Assembly (NCBI GenBank): GCA_016793805.1
Contig: JAEUIZ010000049.1
Coordinates: 124,001 to 188,000, forward strand
Length of the DNA stretch: 64,000 nucleotides
Source: Phycisphaerae bacterium
GTDB lineage: Bacteria > Planctomycetota > Phycisphaerae > Phycisphaerales > UBA1924
Reading direction: 5' to 3'
The position numbers and the translations under genes were made by a program. Shown in pieces: positions 9,464 through 16,575 of this stretch. How positions within the stretch are numbered: the first letter of the stretch is position 1; every line of letters starts with the position of its first letter. The notes beneath the pieces were generated by a model that saw only the letters and a list, made by a program, of their open reading frames with translations, was not told the DNA's origin and searched no databases.

Positions 9464-10377
9464 GCGAGGTCTCGGGGCGTCAGGATCGTCCCGCGGCGCG
9501 AAAGGTCATCGGATTTGTGCTGGGGCTGCTGCTGCTCGGCGCGGCGGGATGGGCGATCGCCCGGAGCGGGGGCACGATCCGCGAGGCGTGGTCGTCGGCG
9601 CGTGCACAGCCGTGGCTCATCGTGCCCGCGGTGCTCCTCCCGCTGGCCAACTGGGTCGTGGTGTCGCTCTCGTTCTGGGTGCTGATGCGCCGGCACGGAC
9701 GGATCGACGTGGGCGAGATGACGCTCCTGATCGGGGCGGCGTGGCTGCTGAACTACCTCCCGCTTCGGGCCGGGATGCTCGGGCGGGTCGCGTACCACCG
9801 GGCCGTGAACAAGATCGCGATCGCCGACTCGGTGCGGGTCATGGTCATCAACCTCGCCTGCGGGGCGGGCGCGACGGTTGGCGTGGTGGGCCTGGCGGCA
9901 GCGATGGCGGCGCTGCGGGCGTCGGCGTGGGGGTGGGCGGCGGCGCTGGCGGCTCCGGCGCTGGTTCTCGGTGTGTGGAGCCTCACCTCGGCGCGCGGGT
10001 CGGCAGTGTTGGGCTGGCGCTCCTGGCTGCCGAGGGTCCTGCTGCTGCGCTACGCAGACGTGCTGATCTGGGTGGCGCGATACTGGGTCGTGTTCCGGCT
10101 GACGGGCACGCCGATTGATCTGCCGGCGTCGGCGGCGATGGCGGCGGCGTGCCAACTCGCGCTGGCCGTGCCTCTCGTCGGCAACGGGCTTGGGCTGCGT
10201 GAGTGGGCGGTGGGCCTGACGGCGGCGGCGCTGCCTGCGGCGCTGGCGCATGGGCCGATGAGCACTGCCCAGGGCCTCGCGGCGGACCTGGCGAACCGGG
10301 CGGCGGAGGTCGCGGCGGCCCTCCCGGTGGGCCTGGTGTCCGCGTGGGCGCTGGCCCGCAGGCGACGCGGGCAGTAG
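9460..10377 (+). CDS. Flippase-like / YbhN-type membrane protein
   Basis: A 305-residue integral membrane protein with about seven to eight hydrophobic segments. It resembles the lysylphosphatidylglycerol synthase transmembrane (AglD/YbhN, UPF0104) family: an early LLNYLPLRAGMLGRVAYH motif and a late PLVGNGLGLREWAVG motif are the conserved G/R-containing loops of that fold. It lacks the C-terminal aminoacyl-transferase domain of MprF. Family roles include lipid or lipid-linked sugar transport; the substrate here is unknown. Start GTG 9460 overlaps the stop of the TPR gene, so it belongs to the same transcript as 6615-9463. Confidence 0.75.
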   Translation: MSEVSGRQDRPAARKVIGFVLGLLLLGAAGWAIARSGGTIREAWSSARAQPWLIVPAVLLPLANWVVVSLSFWVLMRRHGRIDVGEMTLLIGAAWLLNYLPLRAGMLGRVAYHRAVNKIAIADSVRVMVINLACGAGATVGVVGLAAAMAALRASAWGWAAALAAPALVLGVWSLTSARGSAVLGWRSWLPRVLLLRYADVLIWVARYWVVFRLTGTPIDLPASAAMAAACQLALAVPLVGNGLGLREWAVGLTAAALPAALAHGPMSTAQGLAADLANRAAEVAAALPVGLVSAWALARRRRGQ

Positions 10378-10436
10378 CCCTTGCAGCCGGCGTGCTGGGG
10401 CGTCGCCAAGAGCATCGAGGTACACTGGGCTTTGTC

Positions 10437-10829
10437 ATGGCATCAGCAAAGAGCGGGAGCGCGGGGAGTTTGGTGGCGCCGAGCGAGCCCCCGGAGGCAC
10501 TCGAGGCCGCGGACGATCGCGCCGGCGCGATGGACGAACCGGGCTCGGGTGGCGGAAGCCGGGACCCGGACCGACCGGCGCCCGGGAGCCCTACACCCAC
10601 TCCCGGCGAGGACCCGCCGCCCGGCGAACTCACCTGGATCGAGATCGAACTGGTGGACGAGAACGACAAGCCCGTGGCGGGCGCACGCTATAGCCTCATC
10701 ATGCCCGACGGCTCGCCCGACGGGGGCACGCTGGACGAGGCGGGATTTGCCCGGCGCGAGGGCTTGAAGCCCGGCACGTGCTGGGTCTCGTTCCCGGAGT
10801 ACGACGGGGGATCGTGGCGCAAGATCTAG
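10437..10829 (+). CDS. Regulatory-like beta-domain protein; likely N-terminal piece of a split LysM protein
   Basis: A 130-residue protein. Residues 1-63 are a Pro/Gly/Glu-rich linker. Residues about 64-126 form a carboxypeptidase-regulatory-like beta domain (ELVDENDKPVAGARYSLIMP..., then GLKPGTCWVSFPEYD). This domain type accompanies VgrG, LysM and PAAR proteins in type VI loci. The next gene contains a second copy of the domain (RLIDSDDKPIVGGKFVLTID). The reading frame ends at TAG 10827, but coding character continues in the -1 frame from about 10823 (DLAAEEQAGAEARIGG...) up to the LysM gene. The two were probably one protein. See the separate frame-change feature. Confidence 0.65.
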   Translation: MASAKSGSAGSLVAPSEPPEALEAADDRAGAMDEPGSGGGSRDPDRPAPGSPTPTPGEDPPPGELTWIEIELVDENDKPVAGARYSLIMPDGSPDGGTLDEAGFARREGLKPGTCWVSFPEYDGGSWRKI

Positions 10830-10906
10830 CGGCGGAAGAGCAGGCGGGGGCCGAGGCGAGGATTGGCGGGAGCATCGAGGAACAGGAGCGAGTCGGGCCG
10901 TGGATC
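10823..10906 (+). pseudogene. Apparent double -1 frame change joining two pieces of one LysM gene
   Basis: Between TAG 10827 and GTG 10900 the frame whose codons start at 10823 reads DLAAEEQAGAEARIGGSIEE and then QERVGPWI. Its codons start mostly with G, are A-rich in second position and GC-rich in third, like the surrounding genes. Moving back one base at about 10823 joins the regulatory-like domain to this stretch. Moving back one base again at about 10906 joins it to HVVSQGECLSS, the LysM start. Two single-base losses, real or from sequencing, would explain this. Chance open frame in GC-rich DNA is the alternative. Confidence 0.5.
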
Positions 10907-11547
10907 ACGTCGTGTCACAGGGCGAGTGTCTGTCGAGCATCGCGTGGGGCTACGGCTTCCCGGACTGGCGGGTGATCTACAACCACCCCAAGAACGCGGA
11001 CTTCAAGCGGCTGCGCCCCAACCCCAATCTCATCTTCCCGGGCGATGTCATCTACATCCCGCTCCCCGAGTTCAAGGAGGAGGCATGCCCAACGGGCCAG
11101 CGGCACCGCTTCAAGGTGGAGCACGAGGGGACGTATCTCAACGTGCGGCTCATTGACTCGGACGACAAGCCGATCGTCGGGGGCAAGTTCGTGCTCACCA
11201 TTGATGGGCAACGCTTCGAGGGGAAGACGGACGGGGATGGGTACGCCAAGCAGAAGATCCACCCGGGGTCTCTGCTCGCGCGGCTCGAGTTCTGGCCCGA
11301 TCCGAGGAACGCGGAGGCCAAGCACGAGTGGCAGGTCCTCATCGGGCATCTCGATCCGCTCCCGAATCTGGCGGCGGTGCAGGCGCGGCTGCACAACCTG
11401 GGGTACGACTGCGGACCTGTGGACGGGATCGACGGGCCGCTGACGCAGGCGGGGGTGAAGCAGTTCCAGAAGGACTACGACCTGCTCGTGGACGGGATCG
11501 TCGGCCCGCAGACCCGGGGGAAACTGCTGGAGGTCCACGTCGTCTAG
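10900..11547 (+). CDS. LysM and peptidoglycan-binding domain protein
   Basis: A 215-residue protein with three domains. Residues about 3-50 are a LysM-like fold (VSQGECLSSIAWGYGF ... NLIFPGDVIYIP). Residues about 68-135 are a carboxypeptidase-regulatory-like beta domain (NVRLIDSDDKPIVGGKFVL). Residues about 145-213 are a peptidoglycan-binding-1 domain (VQARLHNLGYDCGPVDGIDG, then FQKDYDLLVDGIVGPQTRGKL). There is no signal peptide. Proteins of this build occur beside VgrG and PAAR genes, where they are thought to help cargo or the spike engage the cell wall. The start GTG 10900 has AGGAG 11 bases upstream, but the frame is open further upstream, and the true N-terminus may be in the preceding gene. 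Confidence 0.8.
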   Translation: MDHVVSQGECLSSIAWGYGFPDWRVIYNHPKNADFKRLRPNPNLIFPGDVIYIPLPEFKEEACPTGQRHRFKVEHEGTYLNVRLIDSDDKPIVGGKFVLTIDGQRFEGKTDGDGYAKQKIHPGSLLARLEFWPDPRNAEAKHEWQVLIGHLDPLPNLAAVQARLHNLGYDCGPVDGIDGPLTQAGVKQFQKDYDLLVDGIVGPQTRGKLLEVHVV

Positions 11548-11571
11548 CCGAGCCTGCAGCCGAGAGCACCC

Positions 11572-13797
11572 ATGCCGATCCCGGTGGTCCAGTTCAAGAT
11601 CGAGTTCCTCCGCTTGGAGGGCGTTGGCGCGTCGATTGGTGGGACGGCGTTGCCGTTCGTGCTTGGGTTCGTGCACGTCAACTCGCTGACTCGCTCGGAG
11701 TCCCACCGGATGGGGCGTAGCCGACCGATCCCGTCGGGCCAGCCGAACTTCGACCTGACGAGGGAGGCGGTGCCATGGGTCGTTGAGGTGAACGCGTTCG
11801 TGGGCGACGTGGTGACGGTCCGCGCGGAGGTGTGGGACGACAAGGGCGACGCGGGCTGCGTCCAGATTGTCCAGACGCAGGGCGTGATCTCGCCCATGAC
11901 TGGGGAGATGAAGTTTGTGGGTGGGCCGGCGCTGGTGGTGCGTGTGTCGGCGGTGGTGCCGTCGGTAACGCTGCCGGCGGCGGTGGCGCGGGCGACGAGC
12001 AAGTCGGGGACGTCAGCGACGCTGGTGGTCCCTCAGGCGCTGGTGGTGGAGATCACGGATATCCAAGGGCTGTTCAAGCCGGGCCGGAGCGACCAGCCGG
12101 GCGTGAAGGGTTCGGTGCGTGTGCCGGGGTACATCAGCCACGACGACCTGGGGCGGATCTTCACGAACCGCAAGCCGGACGACACGTGGCAGAGCGGGGA
12201 GCAGTTCATCGACGTGGAGGCGAAGGTGACGAGCGTGGGGGGCGTGCCGATTCCTCCGTCGTCGGAGATCAAGTGGACGCTGGTGGACGTGGACGACCCG
12301 ACGAACGACGACCCGGGGTTCCACAAGGACTGGGGGCGTTACGTCGACGCCAACGACTACAAGCCCACGGGGGAGGCCATCGGCGCGCACGACGCGGACA
12401 ACGCCTCGGCGCACTCGCCGGGCAATAGCGACGAGGCCATCATCCTCTCGGCCACGGCCGGGGCGAGCGCCACGGCCCGGTGGGAGCAGGTGCCGGGCGG
12501 GCCGGCGGTGACGCCCTCGTCGCGGACCGAGGCCACGTCGAAACTCGTGGCGGGCGCGAACATCTCGGAGAAGACCACCAAGATCCGCGTGCACTGTCCC
12601 AACGTGTTGGGCACGAACTTTGTGCTGAGGGCGGAACTCACGAACCCCCCGGCGAGCGTGCCGCTCTTGAACGCGCGCACGGGCACGATGACGATGTGGT
12701 CGCGGATCGACGTGGAAGTGGCGCGGATGAGGGGCGCGCACAGCGTCTCGACGGCGATCACGAAGATCCCGCCGTTCCTCCATCCCGCGTGCGTGCAACT
12801 CGACTTCCAGCCGGAGCGGATCGTCTCCGATCCGACTCTCGACCGCCGGCACATGGCCGCCTCGGACGCGACGCTCAGCAACGACACGGCCGCGTGGGTC
12901 AACGACTCCCGCGTCTTCACGCACGGAACGCGCAGCGGGAGTCCGCCGCCCCCTGGGAGCCAGCCCGGATGGTTCTTCTTCGGGTCGGCCCAACTTCCCA
13001 ATCCACTCCCGGGCGGGTCCGGTCCGCCAGCGGCGATCTTTGAAGGCACGACGTACACGATCACCGACGACGAGATCGAGGTCTCGGGCGACAAGCGGGC
13101 CGCGGACTTCGCGGTGTTCGCGTGGGACATCGGGAGCACTCGGGTGACGGCGGGGTTCCCCGTGAGGCGCACGACACTGGCGGGGGGAAAGACGACCGTC
13201 GAGATCTTCGGGAACGACGTGACCAATGGATTCACGGGGCACGACGCCGACGGGAGCGTGGACCATGCGATGAAGACGGCCATCCTCTTTTTCCCGCGCG
13301 TGCAGGCGACACGCGGGAGTTCGGCCTTCACGCCCGGCGGTTTCGGGGTTCCGGCGGGCGCGAGGTTGCGGCTCCTGCCGGCGGGCGCGACCTTCACGGC
13401 TGGCATCAGCCCGTCGGCGACCAACCCCGCCACCGGCACGACGCGGTACTTCGCCGGGCGCACCGTCATCTTCTCACACGTGCCGAGTTTCAGCGACCCG
13501 AACCCGGCGGGCTCGGGGCCGCCCGTGCCCAAGGCCAACTTCGACGACAAGGTGATCCAAACAGTCGTGCACGAGTTCGTCCACGCGTTCGGGATGCCGC
13601 ACAAGTGCGGCAACTGGGACTGGCGCACGCCCCGACAGAGCAGTTGCTGCATGAACTACTTCAGCACCTGGCTGCTCGACTCGGCCAACAGACCGATCCC
13701 GGGTACCACCGATAAGCAGGGCAACCACATGTGCGGGCGGCACCTCATGGAGATCCGGCGGGTGCATCTGGACAAGAACCTGGGGCTGAACTGGTGA
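11572..13797 (+). CDS. Metzincin-type zinc metallopeptidase without signal peptide
   Basis: A 741-residue protein. Near the C-terminus HEFVHAFGMPH (residues 667-677) matches the metzincin zinc signature HExxHxxGxxH exactly: ligands His667, His671 and His677, catalytic Glu668. It is followed by a Met-turn-like CCMNY with Met694. The first 650 residues are beta-rich and Gly/Thr/Ser/Pro-rich with no recognised family; residues 1-110 (VVQFKIEFLRLEG...) may be a delivery or adaptor domain. No Sec or Tat signal is present, although the peptidase would be expected to act outside the cell. Together with the adjacent PAAR and LysM genes this suggests export by a contractile injection system. That route is inference. 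Start ATG 11572 is 24 bases after the LysM gene. Confidence 0.75.
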   Translation: MPIPVVQFKIEFLRLEGVGASIGGTALPFVLGFVHVNSLTRSESHRMGRSRPIPSGQPNFDLTREAVPWVVEVNAFVGDVVTVRAEVWDDKGDAGCVQIVQTQGVISPMTGEMKFVGGPALVVRVSAVVPSVTLPAAVARATSKSGTSATLVVPQALVVEITDIQGLFKPGRSDQPGVKGSVRVPGYISHDDLGRIFTNRKPDDTWQSGEQFIDVEAKVTSVGGVPIPPSSEIKWTLVDVDDPTNDDPGFHKDWGRYVDANDYKPTGEAIGAHDADNASAHSPGNSDEAIILSATAGASATARWEQVPGGPAVTPSSRTEATSKLVAGANISEKTTKIRVHCPNVLGTNFVLRAELTNPPASVPLLNARTGTMTMWSRIDVEVARMRGAHSVSTAITKIPPFLHPACVQLDFQPERIVSDPTLDRRHMAASDATLSNDTAAWVNDSRVFTHGTRSGSPPPPGSQPGWFFFGSAQLPNPLPGGSGPPAAIFEGTTYTITDDEIEVSGDKRAADFAVFAWDIGSTRVTAGFPVRRTTLAGGKTTVEIFGNDVTNGFTGHDADGSVDHAMKTAILFFPRVQATRGSSAFTPGGFGVPAGARLRLLPAGATFTAGISPSATNPATGTTRYFAGRTVIFSHVPSFSDPNPAGSGPPVPKANFDDKVIQTVVHEFVHAFGMPHKCGNWDWRTPRQSSCCMNYFSTWLLDSANRPIPGTTDKQGNHMCGRHLMEIRRVHLDKNLGLNW

Positions 13798-14660
13798 GGA
13801 CGAGCCTGGCCATCGCGTGGCTGGTCCTCGTGCTTGGAGCGTGCAGCATGGCGCGGACGACCGACGACACCTTCCTCCCGCCCACCGTCGAGCCGATGCG
13901 CGAGTACGTCGCGGGCTTCCCGGCGTGGGTGGCGATGACGATCCAGACCTCGCCCGGCACCACGGCCAAGCGCCGGCCCGTCGCCGACGTGTTCGGGATC
14001 CAGGACTGCATCGACCTCGAACTCGTGCGCACGGACAAGGACGGCGTCCCGCCCGGGAAGCACAAGGCTGCTGCCATCGTCGATGAGCACATCGCGGTGT
14101 TCGGCGTCACGATCGCGGACGGGCAGCCGCGGCGGATGCTCTTCGATCTCTCCGCGCTGCTGGGCCCAAACCTGCCACCCGGGCGATACCGCTGCACGCT
14201 GGCGTACGCGAACGAGGGGGCATCGTTCCCGGCGTCGCCGTTCGAGTTCACGCTGCGAGCGCCAACTGACAGCGAGCGTGACCATCTCTCCACCCATGCC
14301 GCGGATCGGTCGCAGTTCGCATCGTGGGCCGATTGGATCGTGGGCCCGCCGCGCGGGCCGGTGGTGACGGTGCCGCTGCCCAAGGAGAGCCCGCTGCGAT
14401 TCGCGATGGTGCTGCGTCGGGCGAGTTACGGCCCGGACGAGCCCAAGGTGTTTGATCTTGCAATGCTCGACGGCTTCCCGCCCCCGCTGGTGCCGGAGGC
14501 AGCGGCGATCCGCGCGGAGGTGCTGAAACTGCGGGGCGACGCCGCCGGGTACGCGGCCGCGCGATCGGCGGTGCTCCAACGGACACCGGGGCTCGCCTGG
14601 TGGTTCAAGATCCTCGACGACGGCGGGCGATTCGCCATGTCGCGCCGTCAACTGCCATAG
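13794..14660 (+). CDS. Lipoprotein of the PAAR/metzincin module
   Basis: A 288-residue lipoprotein. The N-terminus VRTSLAIAWLVLVLGACSM has a clear lipobox (LGAC), with Cys as the lipidated residue at position 18. The rest is a beta-rich domain (residues about 30-150: IDLELVRTDKDGVPPGKHK, then LPPGRYRCTLAY) and a helical C-terminus. No family recognised. Start GTG 13794 overlaps the metallopeptidase stop (GTGA), so translation is coupled. A periplasmic, membrane-anchored protein made with a peptidase could be its immunity partner or an accessory loader; the sequence does not decide between these. Confidence 0.7.
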   Translation: MRTSLAIAWLVLVLGACSMARTTDDTFLPPTVEPMREYVAGFPAWVAMTIQTSPGTTAKRRPVADVFGIQDCIDLELVRTDKDGVPPGKHKAAAIVDEHIAVFGVTIADGQPRRMLFDLSALLGPNLPPGRYRCTLAYANEGASFPASPFEFTLRAPTDSERDHLSTHAADRSQFASWADWIVGPPRGPVVTVPLPKESPLRFAMVLRRASYGPDEPKVFDLAMLDGFPPPLVPEAAAIRAEVLKLRGDAAGYAAARSAVLQRTPGLAWWFKILDDGGRFAMSRRQLP

Positions 14661-14704
14661 TTCACGCCACCCGGGAAGACGCCGCCGAACCCACAAGGAA
14701 TCCC

Positions 14705-14995
14705 ATGCCTCCCGCCGCACGACTCACCGACATGCACGTCTGCCCGATGGTCACGGGGGTGGTCCCGCACGTGGGGGGGCCGATCTGCTCGCCCGGCGCG
14801 GTGACGGTGATGATCGGGAACATGCCCGCGGCGACGCTCGGAAGCATGTGCGTGTGCGTGGGACCGCCGGATGTCATCGTCAAGGGATCGGGGACCGTCC
14901 TGATCGGGAGCATGCCCGCGGCCCGGATGGGGGACAGCACGGCCCACGGCGGCACGGTCGTCGGGTGCTTCCCCACGGTCATCATCGGGGGCTAG
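14705..14995 (+). CDS. PAAR-domain protein
   Basis: A 96-residue PAAR-repeat protein. It begins PPAARLTDMHVCPM, and the characteristic repeats VMIGNMPAATLGSM and VLIGSMPAARMGD recur, with Cys/His positions available to bind a metal at the cone tip. PAAR proteins cap the VgrG/spike of type VI and related contractile systems and recruit effectors. The length is that of a stand-alone PAAR protein with no toxin extension. AAGGAA at 14695-14700 is the ribosome binding site. It is the strongest evidence that the upstream LysM, metzincin and lipoprotein genes are cargo or spike components. The next gene starts three bases after its stop. Confidence 0.9.
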   Translation: MPPAARLTDMHVCPMVTGVVPHVGGPICSPGAVTVMIGNMPAATLGSMCVCVGPPDVIVKGSGTVLIGSMPAARMGDSTAHGGTVVGCFPTVIIGG

Positions 14996-14997
14996 AC

Positions 14998-15519
14998 ATG
15001 AACCACAAGGCTCTGATCGTCCGCCTCGAGTCGTTCGTCCCGGTGCTGCCGGCGCTGTTGTCGAAGGTGACGCCCGAGGACGCCGCGTGGAAGCCGCCCT
15101 CGGGCGCGTGGTCGATCCTCGAGATCGTCAACCACCTCGTCGACGAAGAAGTCGAGGACTTCCGCCAGCGACTCCGACTGCTGATCGAGGACCCGTCGGC
15201 CCCGTGGCCCCCGACCGACCCCGAGGCCTGGGCGAGCAAGCGCAAGTACAACACGCGCGACCTGTGGGAGTCGGTCGGGCGGTTCATCGTCGAGCGGAAG
15301 CGATCGGTGGAGTGGCTGGCGACGCTCGGCGACGGGACGAACTGGAACGCGACGCGGGCGCTTCCCAGCGGCCGGACGATCCGTGCGGGGGACCTCCTGT
15401 GCTCCTGGGCCGCGCACGACGCCTTGCACGTCCGTCAGATCGCGAAGCGACAGTACGAGATGTCGCTGCGCGACTCGGCGGGCTTCAGCGGGGAGTACGC
15501 CGGCGAGTGGAAGGCGTAG
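14998..15519 (+). CDS. DinB-family putative metal-dependent protein
   Basis: A 173-residue four-helix-bundle protein of the DinB/YfiT family. Typical features are WSILEIVNHLVDEE near residue 38 and a C-terminal AHDALHVRQI; the histidines in these motifs (NHL, HDALH) are the usual metal triad. Family members are thiol-dependent transferases or stress proteins, mostly uncharacterised. It starts three bases after the PAAR gene, so it is probably co-transcribed with the cargo module; a functional link is unproven. The gene ends 15 bases before a strong hairpin. Confidence 0.8.
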   Translation: MNHKALIVRLESFVPVLPALLSKVTPEDAAWKPPSGAWSILEIVNHLVDEEVEDFRQRLRLLIEDPSAPWPPTDPEAWASKRKYNTRDLWESVGRFIVERKRSVEWLATLGDGTNWNATRALPSGRTIRAGDLLCSWAAHDALHVRQIAKRQYEMSLRDSAGFSGEYAGEWKA

Positions 15520-15534
15520 GGAGCGCCAAAGAGA

Positions 15535-15562
15535 AATCGACCCCCGGCAGCGGGGGTCGATT
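15535..15562. terminator. Hairpin terminator between convergent genes
   Basis: AATCGACCCCC at 15535-15545 pairs perfectly with GGGGGTCGATT at 15552-15562 around a six-base loop. On the minus strand the stem is followed by a T-rich run (TTTCTCTTT, including the end of the stem), making it a good intrinsic terminator for the OmpA-type lipoprotein gene. On the plus strand there is no T-tract, but the stem may also help end the DinB transcript. Confidence 0.75.
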
Positions 15563-15601
15563 CGTGGACTCTCATGACGGAGGCGGCTCGGACGCGCCGG
15601 C

Positions 15602-16468
15602 TTACTTGTTGATGTCGGGCTGCCGGGTCGGCGCCGCGGTGCGGTCCGGCGTCGCGGGCGTGCTCGGCTCGGCGGACTCGCTGGCGCTGGTGGCCCGAGT
15701 CAGGTAGATCTCGACGCGACGATTCTGCGGGGTGTTCCCGCGTGGGCCGTTGGGCACGATCGGACGCTGCTCGCCCCAGCCCGCGGCATAGGCCTTGGTC
15801 TCCGGGACGCCCATTCCGATCAGGGCCGAGCGAACCGCGATGGCGCGGTGGCACGAGAGGTGCATGTTCGATTGATGCCCGCGTTGCCGAGTGGCCGCCG
15901 AGACCGGCTGCGAGTCGGTGTGCCCGACGATGAAGACCTCGTAGGGCGAGGCCGAGACGCCCGTGAGCACCTTGGCCAAGGCCGCGAGGCTGCTCTTGGC
16001 CTCTTCCTTCACCACATCCTGGCCCGAGTCGAAGGTCAGGTCGGCGGCGAACCGGAGCATGCCCTTGGCCGAGTCGTACTTGATGAGGTCGGGATACTGC
16101 GAGGCCAGCGCGGTGAGCGCGCGATCGGTTTCGGGGTCGAGCGGCGTGAGCGACAGCCCAGCCAAACGCCGTTGAAGTTCGTCGAGGCTCATCCCGCTCG
16201 CGGAGAGTTGCTGCTTGAGGAGGTCGTTCTGCCGAGTCAGTTCCGCCAGCGCCGTCTCGTTCGCCGTGCGCTGCCGCTGGAGGAGCGAGTTCTCGTTGCT
16301 CAGGTCCTGGTTCTGCCGCTTGAGGTCGGCGTACTGCGAGTTGAGCACGCGGTGGGCGTCGGAGAGTTGGTCATAGGCCTGCTGGCTGGCGCACCCGCCC
16401 GCCATCGCGACCAGCACCGAGCCCAGCACCAGTCCCACCCGCTTCGTCTCGAACCTTGCCACTTTCAT
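15602..16468 (-). CDS. OmpA-domain lipoprotein with coiled coil
   Basis: A 288-residue outer-membrane lipoprotein of the Pal/OmpA type. The signal ends at a lipobox (VAMAGGCAS). Residues about 30-105 are a coiled coil (QYADLKRQNQDLSNENSLLQ). Residues about 140-260 form an OmpA C-terminal domain that binds peptidoglycan: LTFDSGQDVV, VFIVGHTDSQPVSA and NTPQNRRVEIYLT are the family landmarks. The C-terminal tail is Ser/Pro/Thr-rich. The start ATG 16468 is preceded by AGGGAG; longer starts in frame have no signal peptide. It is divergent from the amidohydrolase, with a 107-base gap for promoters. Confidence 0.88.
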   Translation of the reverse strand: MKVARFETKRVGLVLGSVLVAMAGGCASQQAYDQLSDAHRVLNSQYADLKRQNQDLSNENSLLQRQRTANETALAELTRQNDLLKQQLSASGMSLDELQRRLAGLSLTPLDPETDRALTALASQYPDLIKYDSAKGMLRFAADLTFDSGQDVVKEEAKSSLAALAKVLTGVSASPYEVFIVGHTDSQPVSAATRQRGHQSNMHLSCHRAIAVRSALIGMGVPETKAYAAGWGEQRPIVPNGPRGNTPQNRRVEIYLTRATSASESAEPSTPATPDRTAAPTRQPDINK

Positions 16469-16575
16469 GCCAATACTCCCTTGTTGATCGAAGACCCCGT
16501 CACGGTTCCACCCCGACGGTACGGCACACGTCGGCCGGCCTCCCGCGCCAATATCGGTGGGCGAGGGAGCCCTCC

